Shown here one piece after another: positions 16,456 to 25,303 of a DNA stretch of 64,000 bases. The notes beneath the pieces were generated by a model. That model ran no database searches, was not told the DNA's origin, and saw only the letters and a list, made by a program, of their open reading frames with translations. Numbering within the stretch: the first letter of the stretch is position 1; every line of letters begins with the position of its first letter. Made by a program: the position numbers and the translations under genes. Source of the DNA: Streptomyces sp. Je 1-332 (GTDB lineage Bacteria; Actinomycetota; Actinomycetes; Streptomycetales; Streptomycetaceae); the NCBI RefSeq assembly GCF_040730185.1, contig NZ_CP160402.1:7874001-7938000 (forward strand). The letters are read 5' to 3'.

Positions 16456-16947
16456 GTGGACCAGGAGAACGTGAGCGCCACCCTGACGGTCGCCGCGCCC
16501 GCCGCGAGGGTGTTCGCGGTACTCGCGGACCCGACGACGCACTCCGCGATCGACGGCACCGGCTGGGTCCAGGAAGCCGCCGACCGGGCGCCGCTGACCG
16601 AGGCGGGGCAGATCTTCCGGATGGACATGTACCACCCGAACCACCCGAACGGCGACTACCGGGTGGCCAACAAGGTCCAGGTGTTCGACCCGCCGCGCGC
16701 CATCGCCTGGCTGACGGGGGAGGAGAAGGAAGGCGGCCGTCTGGAGTTCGGCGGCTGGTTCTGGCGTTACGACCTCGTCCCGCTCGACCCGGCGCAGACC
16801 GAGGTCACACTCACTTACGACTGGTCGGCCGTGCCGCAGTTCATCCGCGAGTACCTCCAGTTCCCGCCTTTCGGCCCCGAGCACCTCATCAATTCGCTGC
16901 ACCACCTGGCGAAGCTGCTCCCGGGCCACCGGACGGACGCGACGTGA
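16456..16947 (+). CDS. SRPBCC (START-like) family protein
   Basis: A 163-residue helix-grip (Bet v1/polyketide cyclase-like) protein. It has ATLTVAAPAARVFAVLADPTTHSAIDGTGWV at the N-terminus, PPRAIAWLTG in the middle and a long C-terminal helix FGPEHLINSLHHLAKLL. Members bind hydrophobic ligands or act as cyclases/dehydratases, and none can be chosen here. GTG 16456 has an AAGGAG site 10 bases upstream and begins at the domain. An ATG at 16366 overlapping the previous stop (ATGA) would add 30 residues and cannot be excluded. A strong hairpin terminator follows. Confidence 0.82.
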   Translation: MDQENVSATLTVAAPAARVFAVLADPTTHSAIDGTGWVQEAADRAPLTEAGQIFRMDMYHPNHPNGDYRVANKVQVFDPPRAIAWLTGEEKEGGRLEFGGWFWRYDLVPLDPAQTEVTLTYDWSAVPQFIREYLQFPPFGPEHLINSLHHLAKLLPGHRTDAT

Positions 16948-16956
16948 TGTGGGGAG

Positions 16957-16992
16957 CTGTGGGTCCGGGCAGCACGCTGCCCGGACCCACAG
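16957..16992. terminator. strong bidirectional hairpin terminator
   Basis: CTGTGGGTCCGGGCAG (16957-16972) and CTGCCCGGACCCACAG (16977-16992) are perfect 16-bp arms around a CACG loop. Flanking GGGG/CCCC could lengthen the stem past a small bulge. It lies between the converging SRPBCC and SigF-type genes, so it can stop both transcripts. Confidence 0.85.
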
Positions 16993-17015
16993 CCCCGTAA
17001 TCCCGCCGGCGTCTC

Positions 17016-17903
17016 CTAGTCGTAGGTGAGCAGACCGGTGCGGAGGACGGCGAGGGTCGCTGCCAGGAGCCGGGACACGTGCATCTGCGAGAGTCCCAGA
17101 GCGGCTCCGATCTGCGCCTGGGTCATCTCCTGGCCGAACCGCATCTCGATGATGCGGCGTTCGCGTTCGTCCAGTCCGGCCAGGAGCGGGGCCAAGGCGT
17201 GCAGGTCCTCGAACACCTCGATGGCCGGGTCCTCCTCGCCCATGACGTCGGAGAGGGAGCGACCGGTGGTCTGCGCCCCGCCCTCCTCTCCCTCGCTGCG
17301 CGGGCTGTCCAGCGATCCGGCGGCGTAACCATTGGCCGCCACGATCACCTCCAGGACCTGGTCCTCGGTCACCGAGAGGTCGGACGCGAGCTCCGTGACC
17401 GTGGGTTCGCGGCCGAGTGTCGAGGACAACCGCTCCTGGGACTTGACCAGTTGAAGCCGCAGCTCCTGCAGTCTGCGCGGTACGTGCACGGCCCAGCTGG
17501 TGTCACGGAAGTAGCGCTTGATCTCCCCGAGGATGTAAGGGACCGCGAAGGAGACGAACTCGAAGCCGCGGTCGACGTCGAACCGGTCGATCGCCTTGAT
17601 CAGGCCCACGATGCCGACCTGGACGATGTCCTCCAGCTGGCCGTTGCCGCGGTTGCGGTAGCGGCCGGCCACGTAGTGCACCAGCGAGAGGTTCATCTCG
17701 ATCAGGGTGTTGCGCGTGTACAGGTAGGCGGGGGAGTCCTCATCAAGCGCCTTGAGCTCCTCGAAGAAGAGCTTCGACAGCTCCCGGGCGTCCCGCGGCG
17801 CGACCTGGTCGGCTTCCTCGATCCACGGCAGCCCGACGCTGTCGCCCCGTGCCCGTCCACCCGGCTCGGCGACCTCGTCCACGTCCGGCGCCTGCAGAAA
17901 CAT
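17016..17903 (-). CDS. SigB/SigF/SigG-type RNA polymerase sigma factor
   Basis: A 295-residue group 3 sigma factor of the SigB/F family. Region 2 is RNTLIEMNLSLVHYVAGRYRNRGNGQLEDIVQVGIVGLIKAIDRFD. Region 3 is WAVHVPRRLQELRLQL. Region 4 ends with ERERRIIEMRFGQEMTQAQIGAALGLSQMHVSRLLAATLAVLR. These sigma factors drive osmotic, oxidative or sporulation regulons and are normally controlled by anti-sigma kinases and STAS antagonists, but no anti-sigma gene is adjacent here. ATG 17903 follows an AGGAG site. A GTG at 17918 is an alternative. It is downstream of a VOC gene by 33 bp on the same strand. Confidence 0.93.
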   Translation of the reverse strand: MFLQAPDVDEVAEPGGRARGDSVGLPWIEEADQVAPRDARELSKLFFEELKALDEDSPAYLYTRNTLIEMNLSLVHYVAGRYRNRGNGQLEDIVQVGIVGLIKAIDRFDVDRGFEFVSFAVPYILGEIKRYFRDTSWAVHVPRRLQELRLQLVKSQERLSSTLGREPTVTELASDLSVTEDQVLEVIVAANGYAAGSLDSPRSEGEEGGAQTTGRSLSDVMGEEDPAIEVFEDLHALAPLLAGLDERERRIIEMRFGQEMTQAQIGAALGLSQMHVSRLLAATLAVLRTGLLTYD

Positions 17904-17936
17904 CGTCTGACTCCTCACTCTCTCGTTCTGCGTTGC

Positions 17937-18878
17937 TCAGTTCGCCACGACCGTGAAGGGGTTGCCCTCACGGTCCGCCAGCACGGCTTCGCGCCGGCCA
18001 CGGGGACCTTCCGGCGGTGAGATGACCCGCCCGCCCCAGCCGGTGGCCGCCACGGCTGCCACGCCGACGTCGGCCACGCGAAAGCACGGCTGCCACCCGG
18101 ACGCCGTGGCATCCCTGAACGCGGCGACCGTGCGCAGCCCGTCGCGCACCTCGATCTGCCCGTTCGTGTACTCCACGTCGCAGCAGTCGCCCGACGTGCC
18201 CGCCCAGCCCAGTACGTCCCCGTAGAAGTAGGCGGCGGCGAAGATGTCCCGGGTGCGCAGCTCGAGCCGGGCGACGGGGCCCGTGCCCACCCTCCACCGG
18301 GGGTCGGGGGCCTGCTGGCGCAGCCCGAACACCGCTTGCTGCGGACCCGCGGCCACGGCCAGTCGCCCGGTTTCCGTGGACAGCGGCCCTACGGCGACGG
18401 TGGCGCCGCGATCGCGCAGCCTGCCCACCATGGCGTCCACGTCATCGACGCCGAAGTACGGAATCCATCCCGCGGAGACGCCCAGGTCGCACGTGGCCTG
18501 GCTGATGGTCCCCACCGGTGCTCCGCACCGCAGCGCCAGGAAGCGAGCCCGGTCCGGCGCACCGATCAGCGGGACGTGGCACCAGCCGAGAACGCGGGCG
18601 TAGAACTTCTTGGCGGCCAGGACGTCACCGGAGGCCAGGCTGAGCCAGCACGGCGCACCCCGCGCCTTCTCCGAAGCGCGCGGCGACGAGCTGTTGCCGG
18701 GCACGGCACCCCGCCGTTCACCGGGCGGCGGAACAAGACGCAGCCCTCCGCCCCGCCGGAACGGCCTGACGCCGGTCCACACCCGTCCCGCATCCCGGCC
18801 CTGCCCCCTCGCACGCGGAGCAGGCCTCTCCCGCCGCTGCTGCTCGCGCTCGCTGCTCACACCGATGTCCCTTGGCAT
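17937..18878 (-). CDS. double-VOC-domain protein with conserved Cys-Cys pair
   Basis: About 240 residues form two VOC domains. The first starts GAPCWLSLASGDVLAAKKFYARVLGW and the second includes LELRTRDIFAAAYFYGDVLGWAG, then GDCCDVEY. The order and the adjacent cysteines match the protein at 26498-27295. The family is annotated as hydroxylase or glyoxalase-like, and no metal ligands are obvious. ATG 18878 has a GGGGAGAGG site but adds about 70 basic, low-complexity residues before the first domain. GTG 18704 is a shorter alternative. It lies 33 bp upstream of the SigF-type gene and may be cotranscribed. Confidence 0.8.
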   Translation of the reverse strand: MPRDIGVSSEREQQRRERPAPRARGQGRDAGRVWTGVRPFRRGGGLRLVPPPGERRGAVPGNSSSPRASEKARGAPCWLSLASGDVLAAKKFYARVLGWCHVPLIGAPDRARFLALRCGAPVGTISQATCDLGVSAGWIPYFGVDDVDAMVGRLRDRGATVAVGPLSTETGRLAVAAGPQQAVFGLRQQAPDPRWRVGTGPVARLELRTRDIFAAAYFYGDVLGWAGTSGDCCDVEYTNGQIEVRDGLRTVAAFRDATASGWQPCFRVADVGVAAVAATGWGGRVISPPEGPRGRREAVLADREGNPFTVVAN

Positions 18879-19028
18879 AGCGCCCTCTCCCCATCTGGTT
18901 CGCGGTCTCGCCAGGTGGTTCCGCAGACGGGAGGCGCCATACCGGGACCTTCCTCACCCATCCCGAGGACCAAGGCCCTGCCCTGCCCAGTGCCAAAGCC
19001 CCGCTCCCCTTACGGGCAGGGGACACCG

Positions 19029-19763
19029 CTAACGGGAAGGGGACACCGCGCCCGCTATCAAGCGGGCTGTCTCCCGCCCGATACGCGATACGGACGGCTC
19101 GTCCGTCGCCAGGCACCGGTGCGCGGCCGGGTCGTACACACAGCCGAGTACCCCGGCGTGGTCGGTCACCGGCTCGGAGAGTTCGGAGTCCCAGCCGTGG
19201 GCGAGGAGGGCTTCGTGCAGTTCGCGCGAGGAATCGACGGGCACGATCTCGTCCGTGGTGCCGTGCACGAGCCGTACGGGTATCGGTGCCACCGCCCGTC
19301 CGACGGCGTGGAGGGGCGCGGTGCCCGTGGTGGGCGCCGGGCGCCGATAGCCGCCCGCCACGCCCACCACCGCGGCGGGCCTCCAGCCGCCGACGACGTC
19401 CGGCCGCAGGGTGACGCCCAACGCGGCGGCTGCCCCGGCCGACCACCCCGCCAGGACCAGACGGCCGGTTCCGCCGGTGAACGCGGCCACGTGGTCGCGG
19501 GCGAACCGCAGGGCGTCGGTGAGATGTTCCCGGCCGCCGTCGGGCCGGTCCGAACGCCAGTCGGGGACCAGGACGGTGGGACCGAACCCGGCGATCTCCC
19601 GGGCCAGCGAGGCCATCACCTCTCGCTCGTCGGGCCCCATGCCATGCCAGAGCAGCACGCACCGGTCATCCCGCTGCCCGGAAGGACGGATGGGGGCGTG
19701 GATGTCGAGGAGCTTGCCGGCGCCGCCGGTGGCGTAACGCTCGGTCCGGGTCGTGATCGTCAA
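19029..19763 (-). CDS. alpha/beta hydrolase (dienelactone-hydrolase-like)
   Basis: A 244-residue hydrolase. VLLWHGMGPDEREVM (near residue 32) gives the oxyanion region, LAGWSAGAAAALG (near residue 105) holds the nucleophile Ser, VHGTTDEIVP holds the acid Asp, and TDHAGVLG gives the likely catalytic His. The TTG start at 19763 is chosen because GGAGGA lies 7-12 bases upstream and it begins directly at the domain. Much longer leftward frames past this point are antisense to other genes. It is divergent from the YciI gene. Confidence 0.82.
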   Translation of the reverse strand: MTITTRTERYATGGAGKLLDIHAPIRPSGQRDDRCVLLWHGMGPDEREVMASLAREIAGFGPTVLVPDWRSDRPDGGREHLTDALRFARDHVAAFTGGTGRLVLAGWSAGAAAALGVTLRPDVVGGWRPAAVVGVAGGYRRPAPTTGTAPLHAVGRAVAPIPVRLVHGTTDEIVPVDSSRELHEALLAHGWDSELSEPVTDHAGVLGCVYDPAAHRCLATDEPSVSRIGRETARLIAGAVSPSR

Positions 19764-19907
19764 GACTGTTCCTCCGAGTCTCCGGGCCGGGCGCTCCTCG
19801 AAAGAAATTCGAGAAGAGTCGCGCGGCGATGTCGAGAATCCGAATCCCGCTCCGTCCCCGTGGTGAACGCGACCACAATGGGCCGCACCAGCACCGAGGA
19901 GAACACC

Positions 19908-20315
19908 ATGGCGAAGTACCTGCTCCTGAAGCACTACCGGGGCGCCCCGGCCGCGGTCAACGACGTACCCATGGAGCGCTGGACGCCTGATGAGATCACG
20001 GCCCACATGCAGTACATGCGCGACTTCGCGGACCGGCTGGAGAAGACCGGGGAGTTCGTCGACGGCCAGGCGCTCGCTCCCGAGGGGACGTTCGTCCGGT
20101 ACGACGGAGAGGGCCGCCCGCCGGTCACCGACGGCCCCTTCGCCGAGACCAAGGACCTCATCGCCGGCTGGATGGTCATCGACGTCGACACCTACGACCG
20201 CGCGCTCGAACTGGCAGGGGAACTGTCGGCCGCCCCCGGGGCAGGCGGGAAGCCGATCCACGAGTGGCTCGAGATCCGCCCGTTCCTGGGCGCGAAGCCC
20301 ACCGCCACGGAGTGA
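19908..20315 (+). CDS. YciI/DGPF-family protein paired with ECF42 sigma factor
   Basis: A 135-residue DGPF-domain (YciI-like) protein. MAKYLLLKHYRG opens the ferredoxin-like fold, and VTDGPFAETKDLIAGWMVIDVD is the diagnostic DGPF block. Such proteins are nearly always encoded beside ECF42 sigma factors in actinobacteria, as here, where the sigma gene starts 9 bp after the stop. The biochemical role of DGPF proteins is not settled. ATG 19908 has a GAGGAG site nearby. Confidence 0.92.
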   Translation: MAKYLLLKHYRGAPAAVNDVPMERWTPDEITAHMQYMRDFADRLEKTGEFVDGQALAPEGTFVRYDGEGRPPVTDGPFAETKDLIAGWMVIDVDTYDRALELAGELSAAPGAGGKPIHEWLEIRPFLGAKPTATE

Positions 20316-20324
20316 TGGCCGGAC

Positions 20325-21464
20325 ATGGACGAAGCCCAGCTCCGGAGTCTCACACCGAGCGTGCTCGGAATCCTCGTCCGCCGCGGAGCCGACTTCGCGG
20401 CGGCCGAGGACGCCGTACAGGACGCCCTGGTCGAGGCGGTCCGCGTCTGGCCGGACGAGCGGCCCCGGGACCCGAAGGGCTGGCTGGTCACGGTGGCCTG
20501 GCGCAAGTTCCTCGACGCGACCCGCTCGGACACCGCACGCCGTCGGCGTGAGGACCTCGTCGACGAGGAGCCGGCACCCGGACCCGCGTCCGCCGTGGAC
20601 GACACGCTCCAGCTCTACTTCCTGTGCGCCCACCCGAAGCTGACGCCGTCGTCCGCGGTCGCGCTCACGCTGCGCGCCGTCGGCGGTCTCACCACCCGCC
20701 AGATCGCCCAGGCGTACCTGGTGCCCGAGGCGACCATGGCGCAACGCATCAGCCGGGCCAAGCGAACCGTCTCCGAGACGCGGTTCGACGAGCCCGGCGA
20801 TGTCGCCACCGTGCTGCGGGTCCTCTACCTGGTCTTCAACGAGGGCTACTCCGGCGACGTCGACCTCGCCGCCGAGGCCATCCGGCTCACCCGGCAGCTC
20901 GCGGCCGCGATCGACCACCTCGAGGTGGCGGGCCTGCTCGCCCTCATGCTGATCCACCACGCCAGGCGCGCCGCCCGGACCGCGCCCGACGGCAGCCTCG
21001 TGGCGCTCGCCGAGCAGGACCGCGGCCGGTGGGACACCACGTCCATCGCCGAGGGCATCGGGATCCTGCACGCCGCCCTCGCCCGTGACCGCCTGGGCGA
21101 GTTCCAGGCCCAGGCCGCCATCGCCGCACTCCACGCGGACGCACAAACCGCCGAGGAGACCGACTGGGTGCAGATCGTCGAGTGGTACGACGAGCTCGTA
21201 CGTCTGACCGACAGCCCGGTCGTCCGGCTCAACCGCGCGGTGGCCGTCGGTGAGGCCGACGGACCACGCGCCGGTCTGGCGGCGCTCGCGGCCCTCGACG
21301 ACTCACTGCCACGGCACGCCGCGGTGGCGGCGTACCTCCACGAGCGCGACGGGGACCTGAAGGAAGCGGCGCGGCTCTACGTCGAGGCGGCCCGCAAGGC
21401 GCCCAACCTCCCCGAACGTGACCACCTGACGCGTCAGGCGGCCCGGCTCAACGCGACCACGTAG
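20325..21464 (+). CDS. ECF42-type RNA polymerase sigma factor
   Basis: A 379-residue sigma factor. Region 2 is FAAAEDAVQDALVEAVRVWP and region 4 is GGLTTRQIAQAYLVPEATMAQRISRAKRTV. The helical C-terminal extension of about 200 residues (VLYLVFNEGYSGD..., LMLIHHARRAAR..., DSPVVRLNRAVAVGEADGP, ALDDSL...YLHERDGDLKEAARLY) is the TPR-like region that defines ECF42. That extension, not an anti-sigma factor, is thought to control these proteins. It directly follows its DGPF partner and is the last gene of the pair. The next gene is convergent after 13 bp. Confidence 0.93.
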   Translation: MDEAQLRSLTPSVLGILVRRGADFAAAEDAVQDALVEAVRVWPDERPRDPKGWLVTVAWRKFLDATRSDTARRRREDLVDEEPAPGPASAVDDTLQLYFLCAHPKLTPSSAVALTLRAVGGLTTRQIAQAYLVPEATMAQRISRAKRTVSETRFDEPGDVATVLRVLYLVFNEGYSGDVDLAAEAIRLTRQLAAAIDHLEVAGLLALMLIHHARRAARTAPDGSLVALAEQDRGRWDTTSIAEGIGILHAALARDRLGEFQAQAAIAALHADAQTAEETDWVQIVEWYDELVRLTDSPVVRLNRAVAVGEADGPRAGLAALAALDDSLPRHAAVAAYLHERDGDLKEAARLYVEAARKAPNLPERDHLTRQAARLNATT

Positions 21465-21477
21465 CCGGCCACGCGGC

Positions 21478-22488
21478 TCAGGACTCCCCGCGCTCCCTGA
21501 CCACATCGGCCGGGTTCTTGTCGTCCCGCAGCCCCTGGAAGCGGGGGTGGCGCAGCATGCCGTCGCGCGTCCACTCCGTGAAGGCGACCTGCGCCACGAG
21601 ACGCGGCTGCGCCCAGTGGGGCCTGCGCTCCGCGACGGTGTCCGCGAACGGCGATTGCCGTACCTGGAGTTCGTCGAGTTGCCGCCGCAGGGACATCAGG
21701 GTGCGCGCGTCGAAACCGGTGCCGACCTTGCCGGCGTAACGCAGCCGTTCGCCCTCGTAGTAGCCGATGAGCAGCGCGCCGATGCCCGACCGGCTGCCCG
21801 CGGGCTCGGTGAACCCGCCCACCACGAACTCCTGGCCCCGGGAGCACTTCAGCTTGAGCCAGTCACCCGAGCGGCGTGCCTGGTAGGTGCTGTCGGCCCG
21901 CTTGGCGATGAGGCCCTCCCAGCCGCGCCCGCACGCGTCGGCGAGGAGCTCGGGACCGCCTTCGTTGCGATGGGTGCTGAACCGCAACGGCGCGGTGAAC
22001 GTGATCGAGCGCCGCAGCAGGGACTTACGGGTGCGCAACGGCAGCCGCCGCACGTCCATGCCGTCCAGGCGCAGCAGGTCGAAGACGTAGTAGGTCACCG
22101 CGACCTTGCTCGCCGCCACGTCGGCGGGCCGGGTGAGCCCCATGCGCTGTTGCAGTCGCGAGAAGTCGGTCCTGCCGTGCGAGTAGGCGACGATCTCCCC
22201 GTCGACCGTGAAGTCCGCACTGTCCTGCCCGGCGAGCGCGTCGATGATCTCCGGGTACGTGGCGTCGAGCCGTCGACCGGACCGGGACCGGAGCGTCAGC
22301 GTGCCGTTCTCGCGCACCGCGAGTGCCCGGATACCGTCCAGTTTCCGTTCGAAGATCCAGCCGCCCGGAAACTGCCGCAGGTTGGTGAGCGTCGCCAGCA
22401 TCGGGGACGCCGCGAGTTCGACGCCCGGCGCCGCCTCGCGGGTGCGGGCGGCCAGGTCGGGCGGCAGCGTGTCCAGCAGGCCGGTCAT
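21478..22488 (-). CDS. ATP-dependent DNA ligase, LigD-type ligase module
   Basis: A 336-residue NHEJ-type ATP-dependent ligase. The adenylated lysine is Lys49 in ERKLDGIRAL. Further nucleotidyltransferase motifs are RSRSGRRL, DFTVDGEIVA, YYVFDLLRLDG, EGLIAKRADSTY and DWLKLKC. An OB-fold domain follows (VVGGFTEPAG...LLIGYYEG...YAGKVGTGF), ending with VAQVAFTEWTRDGMLRHPRFQGLRDDK. In many bacteria this is one domain of a single LigD. Here it stands alone and overlaps the phosphoesterase gene by four bases. Confidence 0.95.
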   Translation of the reverse strand: MTGLLDTLPPDLAARTREAAPGVELAASPMLATLTNLRQFPGGWIFERKLDGIRALAVRENGTLTLRSRSGRRLDATYPEIIDALAGQDSADFTVDGEIVAYSHGRTDFSRLQQRMGLTRPADVAASKVAVTYYVFDLLRLDGMDVRRLPLRTRKSLLRRSITFTAPLRFSTHRNEGGPELLADACGRGWEGLIAKRADSTYQARRSGDWLKLKCSRGQEFVVGGFTEPAGSRSGIGALLIGYYEGERLRYAGKVGTGFDARTLMSLRRQLDELQVRQSPFADTVAERRPHWAQPRLVAQVAFTEWTRDGMLRHPRFQGLRDDKNPADVVRERGES

Positions 22489-23153
22489 TTCCGCTCACCC
22501 CGGTCGGAACGCCAGGTCGGCGCGTCCGGCGCCTCGGCGACCTGGCGCAGCGTACGGCCGCTGCGTGCCGAGCGCGCCCGCCGTGGATCGGGGGTGCCGC
22601 CACCCGAGTGGTGGCCGGTGCGCACGAGCAGCCAGGTCGGCTTCGCGGAGGACCCTCCGCTCTTCTCCTCGCGGCTGTGGAAGCGGGTGAGCGCGTACTC
22701 CCCGCGCAGTTTCTCGCCGTGCAGGACGAACGTGGCGTGACCGTTCTCCAGGGCCTGGTCGAAGGGCACCGGCCGGTTCCGCTTGTCGTGACTGGTCGGC
22801 CGATACGTGCCGTGGTCCCAGACGATGACGGTCCCGCCGCCGTACTCGTCCTTGGGGATCACTCCCTCAAAGTCCCGGTACTCCATGGGGTGGTCCTCGG
22901 TGGGGATGGCGAGCCGCTTGTCGTGCGGATCGGTGGAGGGGCCTTTCGGGACCGACCAGGACTTCAGTACGCCGTCTACCTCGAGGCGGAAGTCGAAGTG
23001 CACCGAGCTCGCGTCGTGGATCTGCACCACGAACGCGGGCTCGTCGGCCGGAGTCCGCGCTGCGTCCCGCGTCCCGCGCTCGCCGCGCGGCTCGCTCGTC
23101 CGCTCGAAGTGCCGCTTGTCCCGATAGGTCCGCAGCTGGTCCTTCTCGCTCAC
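22485..23153 (-). CDS. LigD-type 3'-phosphoesterase (PE) module
   Basis: A 222-residue stand-alone LigD phosphoesterase, which trims 3'-ribonucleotide and 3'-phosphate ends during end joining. The metal and phosphate ligands are visible: His46 and His52 in QIHDASSVHFDFRLE with Asp54 and Arg56, then TEDHPMEYRDFEG and GGGTVIVWDHGTY. The last 55 residues are basic, low-complexity and probably disordered. It is the first gene of the leftward pair with the ligase (ATGA overlap). Confidence 0.93.
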   Translation of the reverse strand: MSEKDQLRTYRDKRHFERTSEPRGERGTRDAARTPADEPAFVVQIHDASSVHFDFRLEVDGVLKSWSVPKGPSTDPHDKRLAIPTEDHPMEYRDFEGVIPKDEYGGGTVIVWDHGTYRPTSHDKRNRPVPFDQALENGHATFVLHGEKLRGEYALTRFHSREEKSGGSSAKPTWLLVRTGHHSGGGTPDPRRARSARSGRTLRQVAEAPDAPTWRSDRGERK

Positions 23154-23355
23154 CTCAGCTCCCTTCCACCGACCGGTCCGGAGGCCGCGTACAGGTTATG
23201 CACCCCCGATCTCACCCGCACGGCGAGCCGATCGGAATGTGTGGGACCGCGGCTCGCGGGACACCCGGTGCCCCGATGGCTCCCGTTCACTCAGGTCGTG
23301 TGCCGCGAGCGGAGTCAGGCGTTCGCGCCCCCGAGAGGTGCGGAGCAAGCTGGAG

Positions 23356-23377
23356 AGAGTGGACCCAGAGTGGACCC
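23356..23377 (+). repeat. 11-bp tandem duplication before the SDR gene
   Basis: AGAGTGGACCC occurs twice in immediate succession (23356-23366 and 23367-23377), just upstream of the GAGGAAGGA ribosome binding site of the SDR gene. It is in the untranslated leader or promoter of that gene, and any role is unknown. Confidence 0.6.
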
Positions 23378-23395
23378 GAGGAAGGAAGCGCACCG

Positions 23396-24277
23396 ATGAG
23401 TGACAGCCCGCAGGACCCGACGACCAAGCACCCGCAGCCGGAGTTCGCCCAGCAGGACCAGCAGACCCCCGGCTGGACCGGGCCGATGGACCCGCCGCCC
23501 GACCACGGCGAGGAGTCCTACCGGGGGAGCGGACTGCTGCAGGGCCGGGCAGCTGTCATCACCGGCGGCGACTCCGGCATCGGCCGGGCCGTGGCCATCG
23601 CCTACGCACGTGAGGGCGCGGATGTCCTGTTCACCTATCTGCCCACGGAGGCGGGGGACGCCCAGGAGACGGTCAGGCTCGTCGAGAAGGCGGGGCGTCG
23701 TGGTCTGGCCGTGCCGTGCGACATCCGGGAAGAGGAGCAGTGCCGGCGACTGGTCGAGCGAGCCGTGGCGGAGTTCGGACGCATCGATGTGCTGGTGAAC
23801 AACGCGGCGTACCAGATGTCGCAGCCCGAGGGCATCACGGAGATCTCCACGGAGCAGTTCGACCGTGTCGTGCGCACGAATCTGTACGGCATGTTCTGGC
23901 TGTGCAAGATGGCCGTGCCGCACATCCCGTCGGGCGGCTCGATCATCAACACCACGTCGGTACAGGCCTACAAGCCGAGCCCGCACCTGCTCGACTACGC
24001 CATGACCAAGGGCGCCATCGTCACCTTCACCCAGGGCCTCGCGCAGATGCTGGTCGAGAACGGAATCCGCGTCAACGCCGTCGCTCCGGGGCCGGTGTGG
24101 ACGCCGCTGATCCCGGCCACGCTGCCGGACACCAAGGAGTTCGGAAAGCAGGCCCCGATGGGCCGGCCCGCCCAGCCCGCCGAGATGGCGCCCGCGTACG
24201 TGTTCCTCGCCTCGGAACACGCGAGCTTCATCACCGCGGAGATCATGAACGCCACCGGAGGTACGCCGCTCCCGTAG
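23396..24277 (+). CDS. short-chain dehydrogenase/reductase, stress-type (YdaD/YhxC-like)
   Basis: A 293-residue SDR with a 45-residue Pro/Gln-rich N-terminal extension (KHPQPEFAQQDQQTPGWTGPMDPPPDHGE) typical of the general-stress SDRs. Cofactor binding is AVITGGDSGIGRAVAIAYAREGADV. Catalytic residues are Ser in IINTTSVQAY and Tyr/Lys in YAMTKG. The substrate is unknown. It sits between the divergent NHEJ phosphoesterase gene and the LigD polymerase module 54 bp downstream, so it may be co-induced with DNA end-joining functions. Confidence 0.92.
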   Translation: MSDSPQDPTTKHPQPEFAQQDQQTPGWTGPMDPPPDHGEESYRGSGLLQGRAAVITGGDSGIGRAVAIAYAREGADVLFTYLPTEAGDAQETVRLVEKAGRRGLAVPCDIREEEQCRRLVERAVAEFGRIDVLVNNAAYQMSQPEGITEISTEQFDRVVRTNLYGMFWLCKMAVPHIPSGGSIINTTSVQAYKPSPHLLDYAMTKGAIVTFTQGLAQMLVENGIRVNAVAPGPVWTPLIPATLPDTKEFGKQAPMGRPAQPAEMAPAYVFLASEHASFITAEIMNATGGTPLP

Positions 24278-24331
24278 TCCGGACGGGGCGTGAGGAGGCA
24301 GCACAAGCATCCGCGCTAAGGAGGCGGCGAG

Positions 24332-25243
24332 GTGAGTTCCAGCGTTGAGCTACGGGTCGGACGACGCAGGATCGAGGTCAAGCGAGCCGAGAAGGAGCTG
24401 TTTCCCGAGGACGGCATCACCAAGGCCGACCTCGCCGAGCACTACCGGCGTGTGGCGCCGCGCATGCTGCCCGAACTGCGCGGCAGGCCACTGATGCTGG
24501 AGCGGATGCCGGACGGGATCGACGGGGACCGCTTCTACCAGAAGGAGGTCTCCGACTACTTCCCCGACTGGATTCACCGCACCACGGTGTCCAAGGAGGG
24601 CGGCGAGGTCACCCATGTGGTCTGCGACGACACGGCGACCTTGGTCTATCTCGCGGGCCAGGCGTGCATCACCCCCCACCGCTGGCTGAGCCGCGCCGAC
24701 CGGCCGCGCCGCCCCGACCGCCTCGTCTTCGACCTCGACCCGCCCGGCGACGACTTCGAGCCCGTGCGCCGCGCGGCACACCATCTGCGCGAACTCCTCG
24801 ATGAGCTGGACCTTCCGTCGGGCCTGATGACCACGGGCTCACGTGGCCTGCACGTCGTCGTGCCGCTGAACCGGCGCGACGACGCCGACGACGTGCTCGC
24901 GTTCGCCCGCGCCGCCGCGGACGAACTGGCCGCGCGCCACGAGCGGGAGCTGACGACCGAGCCCCGCAAGGACGCACGCAAGGGGCGGCTGTATCTCGAC
25001 GTGGCACGCAACGGCTACGCCCAGACCGTGGTCGCTCCGTTCGCCGTCCGGTCACGGCCGGGCGCCCCCGTGGCCGCGCCCTTGGGCTGGGACGAACTGG
25101 ACGCACCCGATCTGACCGCGCGCCGCTGGACCGTCAGCGACCTCGGTGACCGCCTCGACAAGGACCCCTGGGCCGGCCTCACTCGTCACGCGCGTGGCGT
25201 GACCGCGGCAGCCCGGCGTCTGCGAGAACGTACCCACGCATAG
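24332..25243 (+). CDS. LigD-type polymerase/primase module
   Basis: A 303-residue stand-alone archaeo-eukaryotic-primase-type polymerase of the LigD POL family, which adds nucleotides to broken ends. The catalytic metal site is Asp134 and Asp136 in VFDLDPP. The nucleotide-binding SRGLHVVVPL follows, and RLYLDVARNGYAQTVVAPFAVR carries the third Asp. Family blocks KEVSDYFPDWI and VYLAGQACITPHRWLSR are present. The GTG start follows AAGGAGG. The other two LigD modules are 1.2 kb away on the opposite strand, and no Ku gene is in this window. Confidence 0.94.
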   Translation: MSSSVELRVGRRRIEVKRAEKELFPEDGITKADLAEHYRRVAPRMLPELRGRPLMLERMPDGIDGDRFYQKEVSDYFPDWIHRTTVSKEGGEVTHVVCDDTATLVYLAGQACITPHRWLSRADRPRRPDRLVFDLDPPGDDFEPVRRAAHHLRELLDELDLPSGLMTTGSRGLHVVVPLNRRDDADDVLAFARAAADELAARHERELTTEPRKDARKGRLYLDVARNGYAQTVVAPFAVRSRPGAPVAAPLGWDELDAPDLTARRWTVSDLGDRLDKDPWAGLTRHARGVTAAARRLRERTHA

Positions 25244-25303
25244 TGACGCCCTCTCGGGAGACCCGCAGGGGACCGAGCGTCGCCGCTAACGAAGGAGAGC
25301 CCG

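Noticed and set aside
19764..21146. Leftward frame extending the alpha/beta hydrolase to 21146
   Set aside because: The extension is antisense to YciI and ECF42 genes; TTG 19763 has a good ribosome binding site and begins the domain.
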